Below are positions 17,029 to 29,743 of a DNA stretch of 64,000 bases, one piece after another. Position 1 is the first letter of the stretch. Each line of letters starts with the position of its first letter. Where the stretch lies: positions 17,987-81,986 of the forward strand of contig JBBSCB010000012.1 of assembly GCA_038250675.1 (NCBI GenBank). Reading direction: 5' to 3'. The translations under genes and the position numbers were made by a program. This DNA is from JAICUF01 sp038250675 (lineage in GTDB: Bacteria; Gemmatimonadota; Gemmatimonadetes; Gemmatimonadales; GWC2-71-9). Under the pieces are notes generated by a model. The model saw only the letters and a program-made list of their open reading frames with translations. It searched no databases and was not told where the DNA came from.

Positions 17029-18655
17029 CCAGTGCCGGCCGGTGATCGAGATTGGCGATCCGCAGCGCCGCGTCGTGCACCATCGTCGACACCCGCGCCA
17101 GGTCGGCGTAGTCGATGTACTGCGCCTCGTCGGTCACCTGGTGGTAGTCCAGGTGCTCGCCCCGCGAGAACGCTACCGCCGGAATCGAGTAGCGCGCGTA
17201 GTTGTAGTGGTCCGCGCGACAGTAGTACTGCAGCGGATGGCCCGGCGCATCGAACTCGTAGTTGAAGACGAACGGTGTCGGCTGCGCCGCGTTGGCCGCT
17301 TCGAGAATGCCGCCGAACTCGCGCGACAGCCGCTTGGCACCCACCACCTCGAGATACGCCGGCCCGCCACCCGGCAGGTCCTCGGCCGTGCCCCGCCCTA
17401 CCATGTCCTGATCGATCTCCGCCACGATCGAATCCCGCGGTACCGTCGGATGGTCGGTAAACCACGCCGAGCCCACCAGGCCATACTCCTCGCCGGTGTG
17501 CGAGACGAACAGGATCGAGCGCCGGATCTGGTTGCGCTCGTTCGCCATCCGCTCGGCGATCTCGAGGATCGACACCGTGCCGGTGCCATCGTCGTCGGCG
17601 CCGTTCCGGATCGAGTCGGCGCGCGCGGGACGGATCCGCCGCAGACTGTCAAGGATGTGCCGGATCCGCGGCGTCTCCTCGGCGGTGGCCGGCCGGTTGG
17701 GGCTGTCGGCGCCCATCGGCCGCACGACGCGGTCGAAGGCGCGGAGCGAGTCGTGGTCCACCGGCGCGTGATCGAACCCGACATGGTCGTTGTGCGCGGT
17801 GAGCGAGACATACTGATGCCGAAGCACCGGATCGTGACCCCGCAGCACGCCGACGACGTTGCGCGCGGCATAGGGCAGCACCATCACGGCAAAGCCCAGA
17901 CTGCCGTCGATCGTCCGGCCGACGGTGCCCGGCGCGGTGCCGGCCACCGGCCGGCCCAGCATCGCCTCCGCAGCCGCCGGCGAAAGGAGAATGACGGGCG
18001 CCACCGGGCTCCGTACGGTGTCCACCGTGATCCGCCCCTCGCCGATCGCCGCCACCGTCTCCGGGCCGAGCAGGTCGAGCGCCTCGGCCGCGACCAGTGC
18101 GGCGCCGGCAAAGTGCCGGTTCCGGAGCCGGGCGCCGATGCCCCGCGTGGACCTGATGCCGTCGGGTCCCGGCGCAATGCTCACGATTACGATGCGCCCG
18201 GCGAGCGATTCGGCTGGCGCCCACTGGGTGCTGTCGTTGATGGGCCCGCCGTAGACCGCCGTCAGGCCACTGAGATTGTGGTGCGAGACGGGCGCACCGC
18301 TCAGCAGGAAATCCCGCCCGCTCAGGAAGGTCCTGCCGCCGGCCACGATCCGGGTCGCGCTGTCCACCGCCACCCGGAAGAACGGCACCGTCTGGAACCA
18401 GCCGCCGTGCTCGCCGGCCGGCTCCAGACCCAGACGCCTGAACTCGGATGCGATATACTCGGCCGCCTGATAGTCGCCGATGCCGCCCGGCGCCCGGCCG
18501 CCCATCGAATCGTCGGCGATAAGATAGAGGCGGGTGCGGAGGTCGGCCGCGGTGATCGCGGGGTGGGTCCGGGTCGCCTGGGGTCGGGCCTGGGACGCGG
18601 CGCCCAGCGAGGCGAGCAGGACCAGCGCGATGCCACGGATCAGCGACTTCTGCAT
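16988..18655 (-). CDS. secreted M28 family metallopeptidase
   Basis: The protein has 555 residues. The ATG at 18655 follows AGGAG and opens a signal peptide (MQKSLIRGIALVLLASLGAA). A protease-associated (PA) type insert lies at about 120-260. The M28 zinc sites are visible: H288 in TAHNDH, the NGADDDGTG cluster at 351-359 with a bridging Asp, catalytic/ligand E389-E390 in HTGEE, D415 in EIDQD and H505 in DYHQVTDE. A roughly 45-residue insert between the first His and the Asp cluster is longer than in many aminopeptidases. Members cleave N-terminal residues from peptides; a periplasmic or extracellular site follows from the signal. Confidence 0.92.
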   Translation of the reverse strand: MQKSLIRGIALVLLASLGAASQARPQATRTHPAITAADLRTRLYLIADDSMGGRAPGGIGDYQAAEYIASEFRRLGLEPAGEHGGWFQTVPFFRVAVDSATRIVAGGRTFLSGRDFLLSGAPVSHHNLSGLTAVYGGPINDSTQWAPAESLAGRIVIVSIAPGPDGIRSTRGIGARLRNRHFAGAALVAAEALDLLGPETVAAIGEGRITVDTVRSPVAPVILLSPAAAEAMLGRPVAGTAPGTVGRTIDGSLGFAVMVLPYAARNVVGVLRGHDPVLRHQYVSLTAHNDHVGFDHAPVDHDSLRAFDRVVRPMGADSPNRPATAEETPRIRHILDSLRRIRPARADSIRNGADDDGTGTVSILEIAERMANERNQIRRSILFVSHTGEEYGLVGSAWFTDHPTVPRDSIVAEIDQDMVGRGTAEDLPGGGPAYLEVVGAKRLSREFGGILEAANAAQPTPFVFNYEFDAPGHPLQYYCRADHYNYARYSIPAVAFSRGEHLDYHQVTDEAQYIDYADLARVSTMVHDAALRIANLDHRPALDAPKGDPHAVCRQ

Positions 18656-18773
18656 GACAGCTCCTGGTGGGGGTGTGACGCCGGCGGGCGAGGCGGAAAC
18701 AATACCCGACGGATGAAGGCGCGGCCAGTGGGCCGGAGAGGGGGCGTGGGAAATCGAAATCGTCATCGGCGCA

Positions 18774-19022
18774 ATGAAACCGGAGCACCGCTTCTCGTTC
18801 CGCTGGCATCCGTACGCCATCGATCCCGCGGTGGACTACTCCAACGAACCGCGGACGCTCGTCGAGTTCACGCTCGAAGTGGCCGACGGCGGCACGCTGC
18901 TGACGGTGGTGGAGACCGGGTTCGACGCGATCCCGGCGGCGCGACGGGTCAAGGCGTTCGAGATGAATTCGAAGGGGTGGGCCGGGCAGATGAACAACAT
19001 CCGGAAGTACGTCGAGGGCTGA
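18774..19022 (+). pseudogene. N-terminally truncated AHSA1/SRPBCC-like fragment
   Basis: The frame gives 82 residues from the first ATG: MKPEHRFSFRWHPYAID, DYSNEPRTLVEFTLE, GTLLTVVETGFDAIP and a closing helix GWAGQMNNIRKYV. This is the C-terminal half of the AHSA1-type SRPBCC fold, normally about 140-165 residues. The frame continues a few codons upstream (WEIEIVIGA) but meets a stop at 18714-18716, so the first strands and helices are lost, apparently where the promoter of the M28 gene now lies. A very short functional variant is possible but less likely. Confidence 0.6.
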
Positions 19023-19055
19023 CCGCACGGGGCGTCGGGGGCTGGGCGGTGTGTC

Positions 19056-19138
19056 GGCCCCCTCGCTGCGCTCGGGGTGACGTCGTGTCACAAACGGGTC
19101 GCACCAAACAAATGTCACCCTGACCGAAGCGAAGGGGC
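19056..19138. repeat. inverted pair of SEG-type repeats between convergent genes
   Basis: A forward copy at 19056-19081 (CCCTCGCTGCGCTCGGGGTG core) and an inverted copy at 19112-19138 (ATGTCACCCTGACCGAAGCG core) are separated by 30 bases. The arms can pair over about 22 bases with few mismatches. The pair sits just upstream of the convergent stop of the kinase at 19159, so it could act as a bidirectional transcription end. It has the same arm order as the MITE-like units but a different, shorter core. Confidence 0.7.
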
Positions 19139-19158
19139 TGGTGCCCGCGGCTCGAGCG

Positions 19159-21834
19159 TCATCGCGGGGCCACGTCCGCCACCCAGATGTCCGCCTGATG
19201 TTCACCCGCCACGAAATAGAACCGCTTGCCATCGGTATCGGAGACGCCGCGGACCGTCCGCGCCTCGCCATGATCGAAGCTCACCACCTTGCGAAGCGCC
19301 CCGTTCCGGAGATCCACCGCCCAGTAGGCCGGGTCGCCGGTCGTGTCGCGGGAGAAGACGTACAGCGTCCGGCCGTCGGGCCCCATCCGGAGCCAGTTGG
19401 GCCGGAACCAGGGTGGAGGCTGGAAGAGACTCGCCGGTGCACCGCCGCCCGAGGGGATAGCGACAAACGCGTTGGTACTGTCTTCGGTGACGCTGGCGTA
19501 GGCCAGGCGATCGTGGGTGACACCGCTCGTGATGCCCGAGCCGATTCGCGCTGGTTCCCCCCAGGGTGCAGAGCGCGAGGCCCGACGGATTTCCAGCAGG
19601 TCCGGGCTCGCTCCCTCTCCCCGGCTGAACGCGAGCGTGTTGTTGTCCGGTCCCCAGGCCGCGTACCAGTCGCTCAGCGTGTCGCGGGTGACCTGGGTCA
19701 GCCCGGTGCCGTCGGCGTTGATGACAAAGACATCCCGGTTGCCGGTGCGGAACGAGTGAAAGGCGATCTGGCTGCCGTCGGGAGACCAGTCGGCAGCGAG
19801 GTCGTCCGAAGGATCGTGCGTGAGCTGCCTCGGCGTGCCGCCCTCGGACGGCACGACGAAGAGATCGGCGTTGCCATTGAGGTCGGAGTCGTAGACCAGC
19901 CACTTGCCGTCCGGGGAGAGCCGCACCACTTCAGTGGCCTGGTTGCCCCGGGTGATCGGCACGGCGGAGCTGGCGCTAGCACTGCCTGTCGGAGGCAGCC
20001 GGACCATCCAGATGTTGAGATCGCGGCTGTACTTGGCATAGGCCAGGTGCTTCCCGTCCCGGGAGAGCGCGATGGTGTGCGCATCGAGCCCGGTGGTGAT
20101 CCGGCGGGGGGCGCCGTCGGGCCGGCCGGCGCGGCCGATGGCCTGGCGATAGATGTCCCGGCCCCCACCACTGCTCGAGACGTAGAGCAGCCCGCTCCCA
20201 TCGGGCAGCCAGACCGGCGAGACGTTGAGGGTGGTGGAGTCGCTCACCATGGTCGGCGCCCCGCCGGCGGCGGGGAGCACGAAGACCGTGCTCGCGGCCA
20301 GGTTGCCGAACGAGCGCTGACCATACACGAAGTCCCGGTTGCCCCGTACCCCGGCCAGCCAGCGGCCGTCCGGCGACCACGCCAGTGAGTGGACGGCACC
20401 GACCATTGCCAGCAGCGTCACCCCGCCGCCGTCGGCTCCCATGACCATGACGCTGTCACCCTGCTCGAAGGCGAGATGAGTTCCGTCAGGAGACCATTTG
20501 GGCGCGAGCGGGACACCGCCGTCATACGACGTGCGATAGAGCCGCCGGACATCGCCCCCGGTCGGAGGCATGACGGCGATGCTGGCGCCGCCGGCCTCGT
20601 AGGAGACAAAGGCCAGCCGTCGGCCATCGGGTGACCAGTCCGGCGATGCCTGGGAGCCGGGCAGGCTGTCGGTGATGCTGATCGCGCGTCCCCCGTCGGT
20701 GGGTTGCAGGAAGATTTCCGCCCCGCCCGCGGCGTCCGCCACATAGGCCAGGAACTGGCCGTCAGGCGAGAGGGCGGGCAGCGTCTCCCTCCCCGGAGCG
20801 CTGGTGAGCCGGCTGGTCTTCGTCAGGCTCAGCTGCGTGGCGCCTGCGCCTCGCCGGGTCAGCAGCAGGATACCGCCCAGTGCGACGATCACGCCGAGTG
20901 CAATGAGGAGGCTTCGATTCCGTCCCACCGGTACCGATGGTGCCACGGCCGCGACGGGCATCGTGTGAGTCGGCGTCATCCCGCCGCTCGGTGTCGCCAG
21001 CGGCTCCAGGTGCTGCAGCATCTCCTCGGCGGTCTGCCACCGGTCCGCCGGCCGCTTCTCCAGCGCCTTCATGATCACGCCTGCCAGTGCCGGCGAGAGC
21101 GACGGCCGGTGGTTGGCCAGCGGCTCCGGCAGCTGCATCACGTGCGCCGCGAGGACCTGTTGCGGCGAGGCGCCGGTGAACGGGGGTCGACCCGCGAGCA
21201 GCTCGTACCCCATGACGCCGAGGGCGTAGATATCCACCCGGTGGTCGAGATGGGGATCCGCGCTCGCCTGTTCCGGCGCCATGTACGCCGGCGTCCCGAG
21301 GGCCACGCCGAGGGTGGTAAGCCGATTCTGCCCACTCGCTTCGTTTACGGCCTTGGCCACGCCGAAATCCATGACGAGGGCGTGGCGGCCGGAGAGCATG
21401 ACGTTCTCCGGCTTGATGTCGCGATGCACCACGCCCCGGCTGTGCGCGTGACTCAGTGCGTCGGCGATCTCGATCAGCAGCCGCACCGCCTCGTGGACCG
21501 GGAGCTCGCCCTCCCGCGTGAGCCGCTCGCGCAGTGACTCGCCCTCCACGTACGGCATGACGTAGTAGAGAAACCCCTCGGCGCTGCCGGAATCGAAGAC
21601 GCCGAGAATGTGCGGGTGCTGCAGCCGGGCCGCGATTTCGATCTCCTGGGTGAACCGGTCGGGACCGAGCGCCGCGGTGAGATCGGGGCGCAGCACCTTG
21701 ATGGCCACCCGGCGGCGATGCTTCAGGTCCTCGGCGAGATAGACCGTCGCCATGCCGCCGGCGCCGAGTTCGCGCTCGATGCGGTAGCGGTCGGCGAGTG
21801 ACGCGGCGAGGCGCGTATCAGCGCCCATTCGCAT
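19159..21834 (-). CDS. transmembrane Ser/Thr kinase with TolB/WD40-like propeller
   Basis: The protein has 891 residues and an ATG start inside the last codons of the upstream kinase gene (17-base overlap). Kinase landmarks are GAGGMA, K47, HRDIKPEN with D139, and D156 in an MDFGVAKA activation-segment start. The kinase resembles the pair at 39534 and 51486 (HLDHRVDIYALGV, PQQVLAAHVM) more than the other propeller kinases. The TM helix lies at 307-327. The outer part has at least six PD40-type blades marked by SPDGQFLAY, SPDGRRLAF, SPDGTHLAF, SPDGRWLAG, SPDGKWLVY and SPDGSQIAFHS. It is the last gene of a six-kinase run and ends near a repeat pair. Confidence 0.93.
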   Translation of the reverse strand: MRMGADTRLAASLADRYRIERELGAGGMATVYLAEDLKHRRRVAIKVLRPDLTAALGPDRFTQEIEIAARLQHPHILGVFDSGSAEGFLYYVMPYVEGESLRERLTREGELPVHEAVRLLIEIADALSHAHSRGVVHRDIKPENVMLSGRHALVMDFGVAKAVNEASGQNRLTTLGVALGTPAYMAPEQASADPHLDHRVDIYALGVMGYELLAGRPPFTGASPQQVLAAHVMQLPEPLANHRPSLSPALAGVIMKALEKRPADRWQTAEEMLQHLEPLATPSGGMTPTHTMPVAAVAPSVPVGRNRSLLIALGVIVALGGILLLTRRGAGATQLSLTKTSRLTSAPGRETLPALSPDGQFLAYVADAAGGAEIFLQPTDGGRAISITDSLPGSQASPDWSPDGRRLAFVSYEAGGASIAVMPPTGGDVRRLYRTSYDGGVPLAPKWSPDGTHLAFEQGDSVMVMGADGGGVTLLAMVGAVHSLAWSPDGRWLAGVRGNRDFVYGQRSFGNLAASTVFVLPAAGGAPTMVSDSTTLNVSPVWLPDGSGLLYVSSSGGGRDIYRQAIGRAGRPDGAPRRITTGLDAHTIALSRDGKHLAYAKYSRDLNIWMVRLPPTGSASASSAVPITRGNQATEVVRLSPDGKWLVYDSDLNGNADLFVVPSEGGTPRQLTHDPSDDLAADWSPDGSQIAFHSFRTGNRDVFVINADGTGLTQVTRDTLSDWYAAWGPDNNTLAFSRGEGASPDLLEIRRASRSAPWGEPARIGSGITSGVTHDRLAYASVTEDSTNAFVAIPSGGGAPASLFQPPPWFRPNWLRMGPDGRTLYVFSRDTTGDPAYWAVDLRNGALRKVVSFDHGEARTVRGVSDTDGKRFYFVAGEHQADIWVADVAPR

Positions 21835-24493
21835 TCGCCATCAACGACCGCAGCTCGTTTCGCCACTGGTACACCACGAATAGCTCCGGATGCGTCGTGC
21901 TCTGCACCATGAGGAACCGGCTGCCGTCGGGGGAGACGTCGTAGTTGGCGTGCGGCGCCCGCGCAAAGCTGTAGTTATCGGCAAAGAGGTCGGTCCGCCC
22001 GGTCACCGTGAACCCCGACGCGGTCGAGACCGACGCCGCGACCAGGTGGCGGCCGTCCCGGTAGAAGAGCCGCCGGCCGTCCCGCGCCCAGACCGGCTCG
22101 GACCCGCCGCCCACCGACACCTGCACCCTGCCGCCCGGCCCCGGGTACGGCTGCACCACGACCTCCGACCGGCCCGATGCGTCGGTGACGTAGGCGATCC
22201 ACTTCCCGTCCGGCGAGAAGCGCGGCTGGGCCTCGATGAACTGGGAGGCGGCCACCGGCCGCGACGCGGTGTCGCCGGCGACCGCCCCGACCCGCACATC
22301 CGCCTGGGTCCCGCCGCCGTCATCCACCTGGTAGACGACCGCGCTGCCATCAGGCGAGAGCACCCCCTCGTAGTAGTCGTGCGCGTCGGAGGCCAGGAGC
22401 GGCGCCGCCGGCGTGCTCAGGTCGGCCGGCTGCCACCAGATGGCGGTGCGCCGGCCCAGGTCGGTGCGGTAGAGGACGTGGGTGCCATCCGGCGACCATT
22501 CCGGCCGGTCGCTGACCCTCCCCGCGTTGGTGAGCCGGGAGAGCGTGGCGGAGGTGAAGTCGTAGAGCCAGACGTCGGACCGGTCCCCGCTGCCCACCGC
22601 CACGGCGAACCGCCGGCCGTCGGGGGAGAGGCGGGGATAGGCATAGGCCTGCGCATCGTTCAGCACCGGCTCGAAGCGGTGCTGCAGGTTCACCCATCCG
22701 ACCTGGCCGGCGGCGCCGGACGGCTGGTAGATCAGCGTCCCGGTCGCCGAGAGCGATGCCTTGCTCGCACCGGCAAAGGTCGTGGCCACGCTCGGTCCGA
22801 GCACGACTGGGGTGCCGGTGATCCGTCCCCGGCGGAGGTCAATGCTGACGCCCATGAGCGCACCCGAGGGCGCGACGTAGACCAGCGTCCCGTCAATGAC
22901 GCCAAGCGGGTCCAGCGCGGCGATGCCGAACCGCGTCACCTTCCCCGATTCGAGCGACACCAGACCGATTCGGCTGAGCCCCACGCCGCCCGTCGGCGTG
23001 ATCCCGACCATCGCCATCGCGCCGTTCGGCAGCGTCCGCGGCTGGTCGAAATAGAGCTCGCCGAGCGCCGAATCCGGCCGCGCGACCATCCGGGCCGCGC
23101 CGCCGCCGGCCGGCAGCGCCCCCAGCCCCTGGGTGGAGCCGACCAGGATCTGGCCGGACGCCGACCACGCTGTCCCCAGCGGCCCGGAGCCGGTCGGGCC
23201 CACCATCACCGGGGTGCCGCCGGTGACGGCGATCTTCCAGACCGTGCTCCCGACGAGGTAGGCGAGAGACCGCCCGTCAGGCGAGAAGGCGGGCTGCTGC
23301 GCCCCGTCAGTGCCGGCCACCGGCACCGCCGCGGCGTCGCTCATTCGCCGGACATACAGCGACGAGATGCCGCTGGCGCCTACGACGACGTACGCAATCG
23401 TGCTCCCGTCCGGCGACACCGCCACGTTGTTCCCCTCGGCGGCGTTGGTCACCAGCAGCGTGGAGGGCGGCAGGTCCAGGGTGAATCGCACCGCACCCGG
23501 CACCGGCGTCCGCTCCGCGGTCCGCCACTGGAACGCGGCAAGCACGAGTGCGGCGACCAGCGCCGCCGCGAGTCCCAGGACCAGCGGATGCCGGACCACT
23601 GCCCGGTGACCACCCGCCGTGCCGAACGCCGACCCCGGCCCCGCGGACGCCGTCCTGAATCCCGGATCCGCGAGCGCGTCGGCGAACTCCCTGGCGGTGG
23701 CAAAGCGGTCGGCGGGCACCTTCTCCAGCGCCCGGGCGAGGGCGGCGGCCACATTGGGCGTCACGCTCTTCCGGAGCGTCGTGATCGGGGCCGCGTTTTC
23801 CGTCACGATCTTCATGATGATCTGCTGGGCGGAGCTTCCGGTGTGCGGCGGGTTCCCCGCCAGCATCTCGTACAACACGCTGGCCAGCGAGTAGATGTCG
23901 CTCCGGCCGGTGATCTCCTTGTCGGCCGTCGCCTGCTCGGGACTCATATAGTGCGGCGTCCCGAGCGAGAGACCGGTCTCGGTCATCCGGCCGCCGGCCG
24001 CGGCACTGAGTGCCAATGCGATGCCGAAGTCCATTACCATCGCCCGCCCGTCGTGCAGCAGGATGTTTTCCGGCTTGATGTCGCGGTGGATCACGCCGTG
24101 GCGGTGCGCGTAGTCGAGCGCGTCGGCGACCTCGCGGGTGATGCGCACCGCTTCGTCGATGCCGAACTGGGTTTCACGGTTGAGCTTTTCGCGGATCGTC
24201 TCGCCCTCGATGTAGGGCATCACATAATAGAGCTGACCGTCGGCGCTGCCCGAGTCGAACAGTGGCAGAATGTGCGGATGACTCAATGCGGCGGTGGTCT
24301 TGATCTCCTGCACGAACCGCTCGGCGCCGAGGACGGCGGCGAGTTCGGGCTTGAGGACCTTGAGGGCGACCTGGCGATCGTGCTTGAGATCGTAGGCGAG
24401 GTAGACCGTGGCCATGCCGCCCTGGCCCAGCTCGCGCTCAATGCGGTAGCGGTCGGCGAGTGCCGCTTGGACGCGGTCGAGGCCGGCGCTCAT
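21818..24493 (-). CDS. transmembrane Ser/Thr kinase with TolB/WD40-like propeller
   Basis: The protein has 891 residues from the ATG at 24493, which overlaps the upstream stop as ATGA; a longer open frame runs upstream but only repeats the neighbour in another frame. K45, D138 (HRD) and D155 (DFG) are present. The kinase domain is very close to that of the 27023 gene (FVQEIKTTAALSHPHILPLF, GSSAQQIIMKIVTE). TM is at 303-322. Propeller blades carry SPDGSTIAYVV, SPDGRSLAYLV, SPDGRRFAVAV, SPDGTHVLYRT, SPDGSAVVYQV and SPDGKWIAYVT. The tail VYQWRNELRSL matches the W-x-x-E-L ending seen in several paralogues. Confidence 0.93.
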   Translation of the reverse strand: MSAGLDRVQAALADRYRIERELGQGGMATVYLAYDLKHDRQVALKVLKPELAAVLGAERFVQEIKTTAALSHPHILPLFDSGSADGQLYYVMPYIEGETIREKLNRETQFGIDEAVRITREVADALDYAHRHGVIHRDIKPENILLHDGRAMVMDFGIALALSAAAGGRMTETGLSLGTPHYMSPEQATADKEITGRSDIYSLASVLYEMLAGNPPHTGSSAQQIIMKIVTENAAPITTLRKSVTPNVAAALARALEKVPADRFATAREFADALADPGFRTASAGPGSAFGTAGGHRAVVRHPLVLGLAAALVAALVLAAFQWRTAERTPVPGAVRFTLDLPPSTLLVTNAAEGNNVAVSPDGSTIAYVVVGASGISSLYVRRMSDAAAVPVAGTDGAQQPAFSPDGRSLAYLVGSTVWKIAVTGGTPVMVGPTGSGPLGTAWSASGQILVGSTQGLGALPAGGGAARMVARPDSALGELYFDQPRTLPNGAMAMVGITPTGGVGLSRIGLVSLESGKVTRFGIAALDPLGVIDGTLVYVAPSGALMGVSIDLRRGRITGTPVVLGPSVATTFAGASKASLSATGTLIYQPSGAAGQVGWVNLQHRFEPVLNDAQAYAYPRLSPDGRRFAVAVGSGDRSDVWLYDFTSATLSRLTNAGRVSDRPEWSPDGTHVLYRTDLGRRTAIWWQPADLSTPAAPLLASDAHDYYEGVLSPDGSAVVYQVDDGGGTQADVRVGAVAGDTASRPVAASQFIEAQPRFSPDGKWIAYVTDASGRSEVVVQPYPGPGGRVQVSVGGGSEPVWARDGRRLFYRDGRHLVAASVSTASGFTVTGRTDLFADNYSFARAPHANYDVSPDGSRFLMVQSTTHPELFVVYQWRNELRSLMANANGR

Positions 24494-27022
24494 CGCATCC
24501 CCGAGAAGGTGAACAGCAGCGAGAACCACTTCCGGGTCTCGTACACGTATGACCTTGGATCGTCCGCCAGCGATAGCCGCGCCGAGCTGAAGACCGTCGT
24601 GGGCGCATCGATCGTCAGCAGCGGCGTACGGCGACCGCTGGTAACGTCCACCCGGTCGACCCGTGGGCGGGACGGAGTCCCGGTCTGCACCCAGAGCGCT
24701 GCCCCGTCGGGACTCCACCGGATGACACTGTCGGCCCCGACGCCGCTGACCGGCGTCGGAGCGCCACCGCCGGCGGGATATAGCGCGTGTTGCCCGTCCC
24801 GTCGGACAAGCACGGCGGCACCGTCGGGCCGGGGCAGTCCCGCACCGATGCCATCCGGCGTCATCGGCGTGAGCGTGGAGGCGTTCAGCGGGCTGCGATA
24901 GCATCGGGCGCCTCCACTCGCGGGGGTTCCGCACACGAAGAGCGAGCCGTCATCGGGGACAAATGCGACGGACGCGACCGACTGGAGCCCAGCCCAGGTG
25001 AGCCGCCGCGCGTCCCCCGCGCCAGCGGGATAGAGCCAGAACTGCGGCGGCGTCGAGACGATCAGGCCGAGCACCCAGCGAGCGTCCGGGCTGATGCCGG
25101 TGGCCGTGCCCGGTCCCAACCGCACTGCGGGCGATCCGTCGGTCTTCCGAAGCATGACGGAATACTGGGCACCGCCGGCGATGTCGGTGAACGCGACCCA
25201 GTGGCCGTCGGCGGAGACGACCGGCAGAATCGAACTGTCGAGCCACGAGAGATCCCGGTCCGCCTCCGCTCCCGCCGAGCGCGCCACGAGCCCGTGGTTC
25301 TGATCGTCGCGGGTCACGAGCCACCGGCCCCCGGTCCTGACATCGTGCAGCGTCAGTGATCCCGGACTCGGCAGGACCAGCCGCGCGGTGCCGTCAAGGT
25401 CGGCTTCATGCACCTGCAACGCATCTCCGGTGCCCGATGCGGAGAACAGGAGCGATCGACCGTCGGGGCGCCAGGCCAGTCCCTCCAACCCGGAAAACTC
25501 CGGGGTCATCCGGCGCGCCTTGCCCGCGCGATCCACCACCATGGCCCAGCCCCGGTCGTCCCCCGCGAAGGTGTGCGTGAAGAAGGCGACCCGATCTCCT
25601 TGCGGTGACACCCGTGGATCCGAGAGGTAGCCACCAGCCAGGCTCCGGTACAGCACCGTGCCGGCGGGGTACTCGAGCTGGACGTACTCACCGGACGGGC
25701 GGATGATCGCGAGCTGCGCTCCGTCGGGCGACCAGTCGGCCTCGTGGACGTTCTCCATGATCTCCCGGGGAGCTCCGCCACCCAGCGGCATGCGCGCGAG
25801 GGTGCCGGTGAACACCCGGTGGTTGTCGTGGCGAGCGTGAGTGAGCAACGCCAGCTCGCCGGTGCTCGAGACGGCGAGGAGGTTGGCCGAGTCGGGGCCA
25901 AGAGCTTCCGGTTCGAGATAGTCGGGGCGAATGACGTAGAGCCGCGGCGTCGAGCCCTGCGCGCTGGCGCTGTAGACGATGGTCTGTCCGTCGGGCGCCC
26001 AGCGCGCATTGATGATCGCCTCCTGCCGAAAACTGTGCTGCGTGACCGAGATGCGCCCGAGGTCGCCGGCGTCGGCCCGGTGCCGCAGCAACAGCCAGCC
26101 GCTCGCTGCGAGTGACACCGCAGCGACCGCGAGCGTGAGCCGGCTGCGCCAGTCGGCCAGCCAGGTCGGACCCCGATTGCGGGGCCGGATCGGACCCGGC
26201 CCGCTGAGCGCCGAACCGAACTCCGCCGCAGTGGCAAACCGGTCGGCCGGCAGCTTTTCCAGCGCGGTGAGCACCGCCTCCTCCACCGCGGGCGGGACGC
26301 TCTTCCGCTGCCCGATCAGCCCCGCCGGCTCCGCGGTCATCACCTTGGCCACGATGGCCTGCGCGGTCGGGCCAGTGAAGGGCGGCTCGCCCACCAGCAT
26401 CTCGTAGGTCATGGCGCCGAGCGCATAGACATCGGAGCGCGCCGTGATCTCCCGCTCGCCCATGGCCTGCTCGGGCGACATGTAGTGCGGTGTGCCGAGC
26501 GACATCCCGGTCTCGGTCATGCGCGAGCCGCCACCGGCGCTCGACACCGCCAGCGCAATGCCGAAGTCCGCGACCAGCGCGGACCCGTCGTGCAGCATCA
26601 CGTTTTCCGGCTTGATGTCGCGGTGGATCACGCCCCGGCGATGGGCATAGTCCAGCGCGCCGGCCACCTCGCTGGCGATCCGGACCGCGTCGGCAATGGG
26701 GAGCTGCTTGTCCCGGTTCAGCCGATCGCGCAACGACTCGCCCTCCACGTAGGGCATGACGTAGTAGGCCGTGCCCTGCACCTCGCCGCTGTCGATCAAT
26801 CCCAGGATGTGCGGGTGCTGGAGGTTGGCGATCGTCTGGATCTCGCGCAGGAAGCGCTCGGCGCCGATGACGGCGGCGAGCTCCGGCCGGAGCACCTTGA
26901 TGGCCACCTTGCGATGATGCTTCAGGTCCTCGGCCAGATAGACCGTGGCCATGCCACCGGCGCCCAGCTCGCGCTCGATGAGGTACCGGTCGGCGAGGGC
27001 CTCAGCGAGGCGCGTCGAGACG

Positions 27023-27030
<8 letters not shown>
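24490..27030 (-). CDS. transmembrane Ser/Thr kinase with propeller-like sensor
   Basis: The protein has 846 residues from the ATG at 27030, which overlaps the upstream stop by eight bases. K45, D138 and D155 are in place (VIHRDIKPENVML, ADFGIALAV). The kinase belongs to the subgroup with MGEREITARSDVYALG and FTGPTAQAIVAKVMT. TM follows at about 310-330. The outer domain is more diverged than in its neighbours: blades such as APDGQTIVYSA, SPDGAQLAII, SPQGDRVAFFT and RPDGRSLLFSA are recognisable, and the end lacks the W-x-E-L tail. Confidence 0.9.
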
Positions 27031-29722
<2,692 letters not shown>

Positions 29723-29743
29723 CGATTCGCCGCGTCCGTCATC

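Noticed and set aside
21890..24901. A 1003-codon open frame on the plus strand opposite the 21818 kinase, and similar long antisense frames at 677-1924, 8283-9887, 12799-15189, 40167-42431, 42552-44927 and 61112-62134
   Set aside because: They mirror GC-rich coding sequence of clear genes on the other strand, are rich in Arg/Gly/Pro/His and show no family motifs.
23949..24934. A longer start for the 21818 kinase reaching 24934
   Set aside because: The extra residues are an out-of-frame reading of the upstream kinase gene; the ATG at 24493 fits the family N-terminus and the ATGA overlap.
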